Shown here: positions 10,600 through 24,310 of the stretch, piece by piece
Position numbering within the stretch: position 1 is the stretch's first letter
Layout of the letters: each line of letters starts with the position of its first letter
Source of the DNA: Buxus sempervirens
Taxonomy: Eukaryota > Streptophyta > Magnoliopsida > Buxales > Buxaceae
DNA: 64,000 nucleotides
Direction of reading: 5' to 3'
NCBI GenBank assembly: GCA_947561395.2
Contig: OX387190.1
Coordinates: 14,006,858-14,070,857 of the forward strand
The notes under the pieces: model-generated
Told to the model about the DNA's origin: nothing
The model's database searches: none
What the model saw: only the letters and a program-made list of their open reading frames with translations
Position numbers and translations under genes: made by a program

Positions 10600-13500
10600 C
10601 CTGAATTGTGAAATTAGTAAAGTTTTGAGGTAATTAGGTAATATTTAAAAATAAGAATAAATAATAGGATGAAAATAAATTAGAAGTTAAAGATTAAGTG
10701 AAATTCTAATCCTAGTTAGATTAAGGAAAGTCTAGTAAAATTATAATCCTAGTAGAAAATCTAATTACTAATTGTAGTAGAAAACCCTAAGGCCCCATTA
10801 TAAATACAAAGCTAGGGATTATTTTTAAGAATTTTAGCCTATCAATGGAAATCTGAATGTAAAGAGAAAGCCTAAGTGTTTGGACATGGAAAAGAAGAAG
10901 AAGAAGAAATAGTGGGTTAGAGAGAGAAAAAAAGGACTCAAGCTATAGAAAATTCCTGTCCAGATTTAATCAAAACGTGATTTGGATAGATTCCACCGTT
11001 GGATCAAGCTGAAATTTTGTGGAGATATGCTTGACATCTAGTTTTTTAATTTGAACTTTAAAGATTTTGTTTGGAGCTGTCTAGCTTAGTCCGAATTTGG
11101 CTAAAACGTGACTACACCTATCGTTCAAACAGAAAGGGGTTTTTAGCGGTCAAAGGTAGGTTAATCTACAATTTTCCAGTTGTCTGTAGAACCCTAACTA
11201 ACGAATTTATGCCTAAAACTATTTTTGAAAAATTCTAAAAACATGAGATGATGTGGAATCCATGATATACCTTGTGAAAGTATTGGTTGTTTGCATACCT
11301 ACTTAGATTTCATGAAATTTAGCATGTTAGATGTGATATTTAAATTCAGATCGTAAAATCATGTTTTTATTCATGGGTTTTGCTCTTAACATGTCTAGAA
11401 GCATGCTACTAAGTTGATTTGTATGATTGCTTGCGCGTTTGATTGAAACCATGAAAATTGAGTATGAAATGGAAACTTAGAACCTTAGGATTTCAATGGG
11501 AAGATGGTCAAATCTTAATCGGGGTGAAATTAGTATGTTTGGATAGTTAGGAAATCATTATTGGATGCTTAGAAATGTTAGAATCATTGGATGTGGAGAA
11601 AATCAAGATGGAAAGTTAAAATCATGAAAATTGGATTTTATCGGGCGGATGCTTGATGTAGCGCTCGAGCTCCATGTTAGGCAATTTGTTTTACTCTAAG
11701 GCCGCTCGAGCGGCAGGTCGAGTGACCAACCCAGATTTGTGATTATGTGTATTTTTGCATAATTTGTATAATTTTACTGACATCTATGCCTTGATACATG
11801 TCTAAATACATGATTATGAGCTTTTAAATCGATTCTGAATCATTGATATTTGTCCATTTAGATATTGACATGTTTATTGAAATTATTTGATATAGTTGTT
11901 GATGAAAATCATGTGTGACTTGCATTATGCATTAGAGAGGATTTATTGTATTTCTTGCACGTGTCCAGCATGAAATTGACATTATCATTGGAATGGGTGA
12001 GATGTGAAGGTTTACCAACAGTCACCAATAATCTTTGTTCATATATTTATTTCCTTACGTGTCGTAGTGAGGACTATCCATGGAGTCAAAGACCTAGCAT
12101 GTAAGATGTGGCTACCAAGTAATGTGAGACCTTGAAGGGTAAATCTCTGAAAGGCATTAATAGGTTGAGATCGTATTATTGTTTAGAGCCAGACGGCACA
12201 AAGATATTGGATTAGGTCTCCATTCCACAAATAGTGGTTCGGTATAGTGCTCTGATCGGTTGAAAGCCCGTAGAACTACGATGTACACGTGGAATACTTT
12301 AGATTGCCCCGAATGGTGTCTGTAAGTTAGGACATGTGTCGGATCTGAGGTATCTAAACAATCTCACAAACCCAGCTATTATAAGGGAGCCAGGGGGAAG
12401 TTCCTTATAATTTGCAACTTTAAGATACTTCGTGATGTGAAAACGAATGTCTTCAAAGGTTATTTGCACACTTTCACCAATAAAAGAAATTATAAGGGGG
12501 TCGGTGGGGATGGCTCTTATAATCTGCAACTCTAAGATACTTTGTAATGTGAAGACGAATATCTCTAAAGGTTATAAACACATATGGTTGGTTGATCTTG
12601 ACTTTGTGTATTTTGGAGTGTTTCTTTCATATAGAGTTTTCTTAGGGATTCATACGTATAGACCTCATATAGAAGTATTAGGAAACATGATATACAACTA
12701 GATAAATAAGCAATTAAACAAGTAGAATTATCACATATGCAATGCGAGTATATAAACAAGTAAATTACAATCATATGTGTTTATAACCTCTAGAGATATT
12801 CGTCTTCACATTACAAAGTAAATTAGAGTTGTAGATTATAAGAGCCATCCCCACCGGCCCCCTTATAATTGCTTTTGTTTGTGAAAGTGTGCGAATAACC
12901 TCTAAAGACATTCGTCTTCACATCATGAAGTATCTTAAAGTTACAAATTATAAGGAACTTCCCTCCCTGCTCCTTTATAATTGTTGCGTTTGTGAGATTG
13001 TTTAGATACCTCAGATCCGACACACATCCTAACTTACAGACACCATTCAGGGCAATCTAAAGTATTCCACGTGTACAACGTAGTTTTACGGGCTTTCAAC
13101 CGATCGGAGCACTATACCGAACCACTATTTGTGGAATGGAGACCTAATCCAATATCTTTGTGCCATCCGGTTCTAAACAATAACACGATCTCAACCTATT
13201 AATGCCTTTCAGAGATTTACCCTTCAAGGTCTCACATCACTTGGTAGCCACATCTTACATGCTAGGTCTTTGACTCCATGGATGGTCCTCACTATGACAC
13301 GTAAGGAAATAAAAATACGAACAAGGATTATTGGTAAACCTTCACACCTCACCCATTCCAATGATAATGTCAATTTCATGCTGGACACGTGCAAGAAATA
13401 CAATAAATCCTGTCTAATGCATAATGCAATTCACACATGATTTTCATCAACAACTATATCAAATAATTTCAATAAACATGTCAATATCTAAATGGACAAA

Positions 13501-14757
13501 TATCAATGATTCAGAATCGATTTAAAAGCTCATAATCATGTATTTAGACATGTATCAAGGCATAGATGTCAGTAAAATTATACAAATTATGCAAAAATAC
13601 ACATAATCACAAATCTGGATTGGTCACTCGACCTGCCGCTCGAGCGGCCTTAGAGTAAAACAAAGTGCCTAACATGGAGCTCGAGCGCTACATCAAGCAT
13701 CCGCCCGATAAAATCCAATTTTCATGATTTTAACTTTCCATCTTGATTTTCTCCACATCCAATGATTCTAACATTTCTAAGCATCCAATAATTATTTCCT
13801 AACTATCCAAACATACTAATTTCACCTCGATTAAGATTTGACCATCTTCTCATTGAAATCCTAAGGTTCTAAGTTTCCATTTCATACTCAATTTTCACGG
13901 TTTCAATCAAACGCGCAAGCAATCATACAAATCAACTTAGTAGCATGCTTCTAAACATGTTAAGAGCAAAACCCATGAATAAAAACATGATTTTACGATC
14001 TGAATTTAAATATCACATCTAACATGCTAAATTTCATGAAATCTAAGTAGGTATGCAAACAACCAATACTTTCACAAGGCATATCATGGATTTCACATCA
14101 TCGCATGTTTCTAGAATTTTTCAAAAATATTTTTAGGCATAAATTCTTTAATTAGGGTTCATAGACAACTAGAAAATTGTAGATCAACCTACCTTTGACC
14201 GCTAAAAACCCCTTTCTGTTTGAACGATAGGTGCCGTCACGTTTTAGCCAAATTCGAACTAAGCTAGACAACTCCAAACGAAATCTCTACCGTTCAGATT
14301 GAAGAACTAGATGTCACGTATATCTCCACAAAATTTCAGCTCGATCCAACGGTGGAATCTCTCCAAATCGCATTTTAATTAAATCTAGACAAGAATTTTC
14401 TGCAGCACTTTTCTTCTTTCTTGAGTCCTTTTTTTCTCTCTAGCCCACTATTTCTCCTTCTTCTCCATGTCCAAACTCCTAGGGTTTCTCTCCACATTCA
14501 GATCTCCATTGATAGGCTAAAAGTCTTAAAAATAATCCTTAGCTTTCTATTTATAATGGGGTCTTAGGGTTTCCTACTCCAATTAGGAATTATTTTTTCT
14601 ACTAGGATTATAATCTTACTCGACTTCCTTAATCTAACTAGGATTTGAATTTCACTTGATCTTTAACTTCTAATTTAATTTATTTTCGTCATATTATTTA
14701 TTCCTATTTTTATATTTATCTAATCACCCCAAAACTTTACTAATTTCACAATTTAGG
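10600..14757. repeat. 4.16-kb imperfect palindrome (two inverted LTR-derived arms)
   Basis: The left arm 10600-12586 and right arm 12772-14757 are reverse complements over nearly 2 kb each, around a 185-bp spacer (12587-12771) with the centre at about 12679. By eye, blocks range from about 1% divergence (11270-11400 against 13960-14090) to about 8% near the centre. The left arm reads as the plus-sense strand of a Tekay-like LTR: a TATAAATA at 10799-10806, a GCTCGAGCGGC block near 11700, and the usual 3' portion. Sequence beyond each arm differs. The right arm goes on to a TGTAATATCC LTR start at 14961. Confidence 0.92.
12379..12586 (+). repeat. Two-copy tandem repeat (about 111-bp unit) at the inner end of the palindrome arm
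   Basis: TTATAAGGG... at 12379 and again at 12490 begin two units that share the CTTATAAT, AAGATACTT and GTGA(A)GACGAAT words. The mirror copy is at 12772-12980 in the right arm, so the duplication predates the inverted duplication. Confidence 0.7.
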
Positions 14758-15797
14758 ATCCCCCGTAACAAAGTATTATTATTAAAATGTTCTTTTTCTA
14801 CTTAGTAGGCCATCAATCTTGCTATATAAATTCAATTTAATTCAATCTTGAGTCCAATTAATTTTTTAAGTCTAATGATTATTTAATTATTTCATTTAAA
14901 TAATTAGGGTAATTAAGAAATTACTAAACTACCCTTATGCAAATTTCTAGGATATTACAACAGAAATAGATTTGGCATAGATTTCCTTAGTTAGGGTTCT
15001 ACATGGAACTTAAATTGTAGATCAACCTATCTTTAATCAAAAAAATCCCTTTTTGTTTGAACAATAAGTGCAACAACGTTTTGGCCAACTTCGGACTAAA
15101 CTAGACAACTCTAAACAAAATCTCAACCATTTAGATGAAAGAATTAGATGTCAAGAACACCTCCAAATTTGAGGCCAATCCAACGGTGAAATCTCTACGG
15201 ATCGTGTTTTGATGAAATCTGGATAGGAAATTTCTGCCGCACTTTTCTTCTATTTTGAATCCTCTTATTCTCTCTCTAGATCAATATTCTTCCTTCTTCT
15301 CCTTCTTCTTCTCTACGTCCAAACTCCTAGGGTTTCTCTCCATACTTAGATCTCCATTGATAGGCTAAAAGTCTTAAAAATAATCCCTTGCTTTCTATTT
15401 ATAATGGGGCCTTAGGGTTTCCTACTCCAATTAGGAATTAGATTTCCTCCTAGGATTATAATTTTACTAGACTTTCGTAATCTATCTAGAATTACAATTC
15501 CACTTAATCTCTAACTTATAAATTTAATTAATTTTCGTCCTATTGTTAACCCTTATTTTTAAATATTACCTAATCACTCCAAAACTTCACTTATTTTACA
15601 ATTTAGGACCCCTAACCAAATATTATTACTAAAGTGCCCTTTTTCCACTTAATAGGTCATAAATCTTGCTATATAAATTCAATTTAATTCAAATTTGAGT
15701 CCAATTAAATTTTTGAGACTAATGATTATTTAATTATCTTATTTAAATAATTAGGAAATTACTAAACTACCCTTATGCAATTTTCTAGGATATTACA
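14130..15797 (-). repeat. Tandem direct copies of a Tekay-like LTR start
   Basis: About 830 bp (14130-14961) is repeated at 14962-15797 in the same orientation. Both copies end with the plus-strand word GGATATTACA, i.e. a minus-sense LTR start TGTAATATCC. They share CTATTTATAATGGGG (TATA region on the minus strand), a TTCTCC-rich leader and the CAACGGTG(G)AA words. By eye divergence is much higher than between the palindrome arms, so the second copy is an older or independent insertion. Confidence 0.75.
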
Positions 15798-18049
15798 CAC
15801 CTAGATGAAAAACCAATGGTTTCCATCATTCTAGATATATGATAGGTAACAAGCATCCATAGGAATGACTGTTTCTTGCTAAAAACTGAAATATCTTAGA
15901 CATGTATGAGACCCAAGGGTATTAGAAATCTAGTTAATGTTGAACAAACTTATTATCAACCAATAAAATTCAATGCAAACTACCAAGGAAATTGTAGTGT
16001 TATTGAGCTACATAAATCATATGCTTCCTCCCATAATTTTAAAGGCATGTTTAGAGCATAGAACTGCAGACCTTTGATAATTTCAGGTTAATAGCATTAC
16101 TGCTGATCTGAAGATCTTACTTCATTACTCAAATTAATATATCTATAGTGAAGATCAGCAAGATTTTATTTGCATCTAATGAATTAAAATCAAAAAGGGA
16201 AAAGCTATAAAAAAATTTCTTATAGCAAGATTAAGTTATATATGACGAGTCTGTTACTGATGCATAAAATTCATAGAATCGTGTTTTGTATTTTTGGATT
16301 TTCAGATACTAAAACTAAGGCTGGATTGTCTGGTAAAATGCTACCAAGAAACCTGGAGAGACATGGATTTCACACATGCCAGCTTATTTGTGGAACCCCA
16401 CTTATTCACATACTTCAAATCAAGCCCACTTCACAAGGCTTCAGCCCCAAAAACATTTGCAACAGGAAAAAAGGGCTCCCCTAATTAATATTTTTTATGA
16501 AAAGTAACATAAATCTTAACAAAAGTTTAAAAGATATTGAAATTCAAGGCTGTTGTTACACGTGTGGAAAAAAATGATTTCCATATGTACTACTCAAAGC
16601 ATCCATGCTTTTAAATATCGATATCACCATATATATTGCCTCCTGGGGAAAGGAGATATATTGCTTGATATATTGATGAAAATACACAAGATTACACTGA
16701 TGGATTTATATTTCCTCTCCTGGAAAGGAGGTATATCAAATGATATATTGAGAATTTATAAATATTTAAAACCATGGGAGCATCCTCTATCAAGAGACTG
16801 GCTTGGATTAGCCATATCATTGCTCAATGCAGCAGAAAAAGACACATTTCACCAAGCAACTAACCCAGAGAGGCAGAAAATATTCTATTGATCTAGAACA
16901 ATAAACATATGACCACATTCTAGAACAAAAAAATTTTGCATAAATTCATAATCTAGAATAACTTTTCTTCATATTTTGGATATAAATAGATCTATTGATC
17001 AAGAACAATAAGCATTTGACAGTTTTGATCACATTCTTGCATCTAAATTATGGATCATTGGCCACTGAAAGTGAACGTTTCTTACTGTATAGTTAGCATC
17101 ATCCCAAGTGGCATCAGTTCAAATATTTTGTGTTCAATTTACCAATATAAGGTGTCTATCCAATGACGTATTCTTGTGCACTCATAAAACTCCTCTGGGT
17201 TATGAAGTGTTGCATTCTTAATATGATTTATAATATATTATATCTTGAAAAAAATCCGAAAGATGAAGTTCCTGAATTTTACTTTTTGAGTCAGCTCACA
17301 GATGTTGCACCTGACACACCATATTTACGAAACAGCCTAGAGTTGTAAAAAGTAAAAACCCAGTCCGGATATGCATTTAACAAATCAAGACAAAGATGAC
17401 AAATGTTTCCTAACTGATTGTACTTAACGATTCATAAATGCAGATTCATTAACTAAGTTAATTCATGTTAACATGGATTTGGGTGCATGTCTGTCAATGT
17501 GCCAAATTTGTCTGACCCCCAAGGTAACTAACCGTTTAATATTTATTTCAAGATTTTTATGATATATAGCACCATAATATGGTACTTACCTATTCAAAAT
17601 AACAGCCTCTACCCATGACAATTAATTTAAATATGATATAATATAGTATTAACAATGCATGGACATGATTTCTATTCATTTTAGACTTAGTAGACTATCA
17701 TCCATATCCTACCTACGACACATGTCTGCATCGTGTCCCATTGACACGCATACTTTGAGGTAAGGAACAAAAAAAAGGGTTCAAGTGACGTATATTTAAA
17801 CCATGAACGAAAACCCTTTCCTCTACATGCTTGCATAGTTATCTACTGTTGTGAGAAAAATGTAATTTCCTTATACAATTCCTTTTTCTGGAAATGAAAA
17901 ATATTCTACAGAAACCTTATAACCCTATACATGCTCTTCTAGATATAACAATATGCCTACTCCGAACTTCTTGTGGTCGGCAATAAAAAAATAATGTCCT
18001 TTCAACAGAATCTGTAAAAGACCATATTTTTGGTCGTGTATATTTAAAT
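15798..18049. other. Unassigned intronic DNA
   Basis: AT-rich sequence with short open frames on the plus strand (16294-16488 and 16553-16891), none of which I can assign. The words GGAAAGGAG(A/G)TATAT occur twice near 16640-16740. No host exon with a family match was found here. Confidence 0.5.
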
Positions 18050-18059
18050 AAATTTTAAC

Positions 18060-18200
18060 AAACTATCTGAAGCCTTTTAGGTCTTCCTCTAACCCTTTTA
18101 GATCCTTCAATATGCACCTCTCATACCCTCTCCCAGGTGCCTTCTTCAGTCTCTGCCTTATGTGCCCAAACTACCTACTTCATCCCATCTCCTGGACTAT
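18060..18200 (-). mobile_element. Possible scrap of an RTE-type LINE C-terminus
   Basis: The minus strand reads EVHIEGSKRVRGRPKRLQ near 18130-18070. This resembles the RGRPK-type tail that follows the reverse transcriptase in plant RTE-clade LINEs. Only this short stretch is recognisable. Confidence 0.3.
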
Positions 18201-18949
18201 TGCTGCACACTGTCAAATACGCTCATTTTTTACCTTATTCTTCGTAGCCTTCGATAATTATTATAGTGCTATAATTGATGACACGTAGGACAACAACCAG
18301 CATATGCAATTCCGAGGAAGGACACCCAAATTTCACCAAATCTTGCCTCACAACCCCACCACAGCACACTCCCCCAAACAACCACCACCCATAAACACAC
18401 TAAGTAGGAGGAAATTGATACTTTGCCTGTTTTAGGGCTTTCAATGAACTTTTGGAGGCATCCCATCAGAATTTCAAAGCCATATGCAAGATTTCAATGA
18501 AATCACCTTTGAAAAAGATATTTCAGCAAAGTAAAAATGTAGCCCATAGTTAGCGAAATTTCAACAAAAACACTTCCTTCCCACCATTTTTGAGTTTCAA
18601 CTTTCAACTCATAGCTAAGTCACTGAAAGAACACCTCATTTGTGAGTCTTTCACAAATCTAGATGCTTTCCAATTAGGTTTGACAAAGATTGAAAGAGAT
18701 TTTTTGCCAAGATATGATGTAAGCATGCTTCCTTTTTTTTTTCTTCAATTTTTATTCAGTTTTGTGGCTTCTAAACTCAATGACAACGTAAGAAATTTGT
18801 GTATTTTGTGTAATGATAACTGATCTATTAAGTGTCAACTAAATTTTATTAATTGTTTGCCAAAATAGATGAAAGTATTTATAATTATGAAAATTAATAT
18901 ATTAGAATAATAGATGGTCTAATTATAATATCAAATTTGTAAAAAGATT

Positions 18950-19885
18950 TCAAAGGCTCGGATTCAGGATCTAGGAAACACGTAACCAGCAATTCTTTTG
19001 GGATATTTCTATACGATATGGTAAGGGCTTCTGCAAAGTCCAATGGTTCAGCTTATAGGAAATTATATGACATGATTGCCTAGACTTTGGATGATTAATG
19101 GGACTGTATTAGGTATTGTAGGTAGGATGTCATAGGGTTATCTGGGATATCTAACAGTTTATGTCCTCTTCCCAAAAATAATGGTTCCGTACTTTACTCT
19201 AATCAGTTTAAAGCCCACAGAATTGCGATGTCCAATAGATACTATCTTTCTCCAATGCATTTCATATTGCATCATTGATTGGGGCATGTAATTTGTTTTG
19301 CATAGCCTGACACTGAAGAATGTATTGTTTAGAATATGCATGCATCCTAGGTTTACACTGATGGCATGATTTAAATTTTGGTTTTGCATGTGTATGATTT
19401 TAGTTGGCTGATTCTACATGTCAAAGTATGGGAACCAAGTCTGTAGACTACTGCTTACTGAACATTGCTCACCCCTATATTTTTTCATACACAATTACGG
19501 ATGTCGATCAAGTTTTTGGAAGAGTAGACTTATAACGGGATCGACATATTGATGCATCGTGATAGTCTACTTAGTTTAGAAATTTTGATTATGTGTTGCA
19601 AGTTTTATTTGTTACTGTAAATTTTTTGAACTTAGTTGTATTTGGGTTTCTGTTTTAGTTATTTTATTATTAAACACTGATACGATATTTATTTTAATTG
19701 TTTCTAGTCTCAAGTATAAACGATTTTATGTAATTATCAATGATGATATCATGAGAAATCAATGCACAAACGAAAGAGGGTTGCTTGATTTTTGTTTAGA
19801 GAATGAAAATCAGTTACATTTCAAGATTTCCGTAATATTATATTATTTTATTATTTATTTTGATTAAAATTTGGGGTGTGGCACC
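18950..19885 (+). mobile_element. Old Tekay-like LTR relic (3' half)
   Basis: It shares with the palindrome arm the words ATAATGGTTCCGTACTTTAC, CTAATCAGTTTAAAGCCCA and GAATTGCGATG (compare 12230-12285). It ends with the CTCACCCCTA-type block and GGGGTGTGGCA, like other LTRs of this group. It is diverged, with no matching start and no target-site duplication. It is a fossil. Confidence 0.5.
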
Positions 19886-20103
19886 TATCCATCAAGATAT
19901 GATCCCCATGCATATGCCTGTCCATTGTCACTTATATCTATTAGTGAATCTATCTCATATACATGCTACCCTCAATATCTACCCATGAGCATCCTAGTGT
20001 GTATGAACCATAAAAAACCATGAAAGATACATGAAAAATTACACAAGTAGATATCATCATACTATGAGTTAGCAACAATATTATCACTATGCAAAGAGCA
20101 TAC

Positions 20104-22569
20104 TGTGGGAACACGGCCCGTGGGGGTCGGTTCGGGTCAATAGAGTCGCCACCATCCATGGTTTGATTTCGGGTGTGGATGGACACCAAGAAAAATTAGT
20201 TAATCTGATGGGAGTTTTAAATTTGATTCAACCAGATTTCTGGGTTAGGGGGTTCAATTAAGTGGTTGGGAAGGTGTTAGGCACCCAACCACCCCTGGTT
20301 CAATGGACCAGTTACCTTATCTAGATTTCACCCTAAAAAGAAATTATTTACTTACAATTTCAAGATTTTAACTATTTACAAATACTAAGGAAAGTTCCTA
20401 AGTTTGTTAAATTTTACAAGAGTGGAATATTTCTAAAAAAACATCTTTACAAATTTCTAAAAAAAATAAAGTTTCTAAAATGAAGGTTTCTAAACTTCTA
20501 AGTGTTTTTAAATTTACAAATCCTAAAAAGTAAACATTTCTAAATTTTTTAGATTTTGTACAAGAGAATTATTTCTAAAATTTTACAAATTTCTAAAAGG
20601 AAAATTTTTAAATTTAAAAAGGAAAGTTTCTAATTTTCTAAATGTTTCTAAATTTAATAATATACAAATCTAAAAGAAGAAAATTTCTAAGTTTGTTAAA
20701 ATTTATACAAGGTAATTATTTCTAAATATTTAAAAAGGAAAGTTTCTAATGTTCTAAAAAAAAAGGAAAATTTCTAATTTTCTAAATGCTTCTAAATTTG
20801 ATAATATACAAATTTAAAAAAAAAAAGAAAATTTTCTAAGTTGGTTAAATTTTATACAAGGTAATTATTTCTAAATTTTTAAAAAAGAAAAGTTTCTAAT
20901 TTTCTAAAAAGGGAAATTTTCTAAATGTTTCCACAAACCTAAAAAGGAAAATTTCTAATTTACCAGAAAGGAAAGTTTTATTTTTTTATTTTTTTATTTT
21001 TATTTTTACAAGTGTTTCTAAATTCGTTAAAACCTAAGTTTGCTAGACTTTTGTAAGGGGAATATTATATATACATTTTTTAATCTTACCAATTACAATT
21101 TCCTAGAATTTATATATAAAAAAAAATTTACAAGAATTTAAACTTCTTTCTGATTTATCAATGATTCTCTAACAAGAATTTAAACTTCCTTATGATTTAT
21201 CAATGATTCTCTAAAAACCCTATTTTTTTTCCAAGGAATAAATTGTACAATCTATCCTTTCAGAATTTTATAATAAAATTTTTACTATATTGTCTGAAAA
21301 TAAGAATCCTGAAATTTCGAAATAACTATTAGAGATCAAGTAATGCTAGGAACAAATCATCCAACTACTTACAAATAATAAGAGACACACGTCCCATTTA
21401 CGTTGGTCTTGAAATCACATTAGCAAGTGAGCCCTTATTTTTTACTAACTGATTCATGTAATCTCCACGGCTGATCTTTCTTCTTTGTACAAATTGCATA
21501 GCAATTACAATCTATGTTTTATTCTTTCTTTAGATAAACAATAACAAAAGTCATGCATAAAAATATCAGGAATTATATTACATAGAAAGGAATAATACAA
21601 ACGAAGAACATACATTCTACAAAACTGTAGCCTGGCTCGCTTCTAGACAATGTCAACTGGAGGCTAATCCTCTCCAACCAAGCAACATTTCAGACAGAGG
21701 AATTTAGCAAACATGTTATGATTAACTAGAGGAATACCATAAGGGATTTACGGCACTTACCTATGAGCTTGTCTTGCTAGAATAATAGCAGAAGGAAGCT
21801 AAAACTGCGACAAGGTGGGCTGCGATAGAAGGATGCAACGACAGGATCCTTACACAGTGCGACAGGATGAGATTATTCCCACAGTATTGCAGTAGCAGCT
21901 GCAGATGTTTGCGGTTAGGGCCGCGACAGTGAGCGAGAGAGATTGAGAGCGAGAGAGCAAGCGAGAGAGAGAAGTGGAGGGTTTTGTTGCTGAGTCTCCC
22001 CCACAGATGAGAGTTTTCTTTTCGTCCCCTATGCTAGGAGCAACTCGTCCCTTTTTAAAGGGGGCGAGTTGCCGTTTTCAACCGAGAAAGGGAGGGAGAG
22101 AGCTCCAGCCAAATGGAAAGTAATCCCCTGATTTTCTGGAGTATTCTCGAATCTAGGAGAAGAAATAGAAAGAGAGGAGGAGAACTCGAGAGCAAGGAAT
22201 CTGATTTCGGAAAGTTTCGCCATGGAAACTTCCGAAATTTGAAAACTGGTTAAAAACCTACAAAAAAACTTCCAATTTTCCTCTTAATCACCTTCTTTGA
22301 ACTTGGTAATTAATTTAGGCTGATTTCCTTTCAATTTGGGTTGCAAAATAGCAACCCACGATTGAAAATAGAAGGCTGATGCTCGTTGGGATCCTAGGGG
22401 TGGTTTTTTGTAAATTTAAAAACCTTTATTCCACTTCTGATATTATAAAAAGTTTAGGGTCTAAAAATTAATTTTCAAAATTTCATTTTTCCCCTATTTT
22501 CTAAGTTTTATTTCCAAAAGTCCATTTTTCAGTTTTTGTAATTAAAATCCCAAAATTGGGGTTCTGACA
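20104..22569 (-). mobile_element. Tat/Ogre-type solo LTR (2,466 bp), TSD CATAC
   Basis: The element starts TGTGGGAACACGG and ends GGTTCTGACA, flanked on both sides by CATAC (20099-20103 and 22570-22574). It contains GAGTCGCCACC (about 20145) and GTTAGGCACCC, words typical of plant Tat/Ogre LTR regions and shared with the LTRs at 30533, 44388 and 61715. Sense is probably minus, judged from homologous copies. There is no coding capacity. The exact target-site duplication suggests moderate age. Confidence 0.85.
20370..21060. repeat. Degenerate TTTCTAAA-type low-complexity array inside the solo LTR
   Basis: Dozens of imperfect 9-25-bp units built on AAATTTCTAA(A) and AAAAGGAAA occur one after another. 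They lie inside the LTR at 20104-22569. Confidence 0.75.
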
Positions 22570-22959
22570 CATACAATATGAATAAACTAGAAATTATGGT
22601 AATGGAGATGACTTCAAGCAACTAGGCATGCATTGTGCCTGTACCTCCAACATTTTATTCTTCTATTTGGATTGGAGGTAGGTTGCTAGATTTATTTACG
22701 TTTTACAAGGTTATTTGATTTATACTCTCATTTGATTTTTTAATTTATTTCATTTGTTCAATGATATCAAGCCGTATGCATATATTTTTCATATTTAGAT
22801 TTATTTCCTTGTCATTATCTCTTATTTTGACATCTACAAATTTCACAATGTAAATCAATTAATTAGGTATAATTCTCTATAATTCATCCCTTCAATGTAT
22901 TGTTACTTTCTTATATATATGAAAAAAAATTATCTATCTCCATTTCTTTCAATTTTTTG

Positions 22960-23463
22960 GGTTTTTAGATGTCTTTAAATACATTTATATAAAAAGTTTC
23001 AAATCAAAATCCTATCATTCTAATGAAATCACTATTTTTCCGACATTGGGGGAAACCAACTAGTGAAATTTCCACCAACACTAGATGGACAGCCTCAACC
23101 TCAACTTTTGGCATAGTTTTTGACCATGGTCACTAGGCACAAAACACCACAACTGCCTAGCAAAATTGCCTACAATAAATCACGCAATCTTTCCAAGTAT
23201 ATGGGTTACTACTTACCTCTAGAACGCTATAAATCCATCTCCTTCGAATGAACCCAAAAGTTCAGCCAAGCTTATGTTAATGTTGCACCATCCTAGAGAA
23301 CTCCAAACCTCATCTCCACCATTCAGATTAAAGATTCATTAGTCATAAACCTCTCCTCCAAATTTGAGGCCAATCTAATAGTGGATCGTCTCCAGATCGC
23401 GTTTTCATGAAAATTGCTCAGAGTATATTTCTGAAACAACTTTCTTCTCTCTTAAGGTCTCAT

Positions 23464-23511
<48 letters not shown>

Positions 23512-24140
23512 GGTTTGATTTCTCCTTCTTTTCCTTCATCTTCACAATGTCCAGAACTCTCTCCCATGGCTTCCACACGTTTAGATCTCCATTTAATATG
23601 ATTAAAAAGTCTAATTGTGAGGTAGGGTTCAGTATTTATAATATAGCCTTATTGTTTCCTACTTCGACTAGGTTACTAGTTTTCCTTTTCCAATTAGGTT
23701 ATTGTTTTCCTACTTGAATTATAATTCCACTAGACAATTATAATCTAATTATAATTTCTAAATTTTAGTCTATCCTAATTAAATTAGAATTCTTTACCGA
23801 AACTTCCTAATCCAACTAGGATTTCCAATCTCCTATTTTAACAAGGTGTACTAATTCACTTTATTCTATAACTTCTAATTTAATGAATTTTCGTCCTATT
23901 TTTGTTTCCTATTTTTAAATATTACCTAAACACCTCATAATCTTACTTATTTACCAAATTAAGGCCCCTAATTAAATATAATTACCAATAAGCCCTTTTC
24001 TAACCTATTAGGCTATAAATCATGCTATTTTAAATTCAAATTAAGCCCAACTTAGGTCTAATTAAATTTTCAAGTCTAATAATTATTTATTTAATCATTT
24101 TATTAATTTGGCTAATTAGAGAATTACTAAAATACCCTTT
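22960..24140 (-). mobile_element. Third partial Tekay-like LTR copy, diverged
   Basis: It aligns in order with 14.13-15.8 kb: TTTGAGGCCAATC, the GATCG(C/T)GTTTT word, a CT-rich leader, TTTAGATCTCCATT, AGTATTTATAA (TATA side), then the CTAGGATT and TTACTAAA(A)TACCC words. The ends are not preserved. Orientation matches the right palindrome arm. Confidence 0.55.
23466..23510. repeat. (TC)n microsatellite, about 22 units
   Basis: An uninterrupted CT run in the leader part of the LTR relic at 22960-24140; the equivalent position in the other copies is only CT-rich. Confidence 0.95.
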
Positions 24141-24310
24141 CTTTATTTAAACCCTATTGAACCATTGGATTTCTTCAAAAATTGCTAGATTTAATCTCAT
24201 CATTGTTTTTCTTTAGACCAATTTCATCTGTAGATCAATTTGCATTACATGGAGTTCAAGTGAATAAGTTAACCACATGATATAAGATTATTAGATGAAA
24301 AGTAACATAC

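Larger units (their letters stand above)
10439..24310 (-). other. Intron 3 of the dehydrogenase gene, 13,872 bp
   Basis: The donor is GTATGTTACT directly below 24311 and the acceptor is TTTTTTCAG directly above 10438. The intron holds the 4.16-kb palindrome, a partial direct repeat, an RTE-like scrap, two Tekay-like LTR relics and a Tat-type solo LTR. Coding exons on both sides are undamaged, so splicing across it is presumably still efficient. Confidence 0.8.

Noticed and set aside
10600-14757. Palindrome as an assembly artefact
   Set aside because: The arms differ by small substitutions throughout (roughly 1-8% by block), which a folded duplicate of the same reads would not show. Long-read support would still be welcome.
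16242-16891. Host exons within intron 3
   Set aside because: Open frames of 64-112 residues were examined, but none matches the dehydrogenase family or carries paired splice sites in phase.
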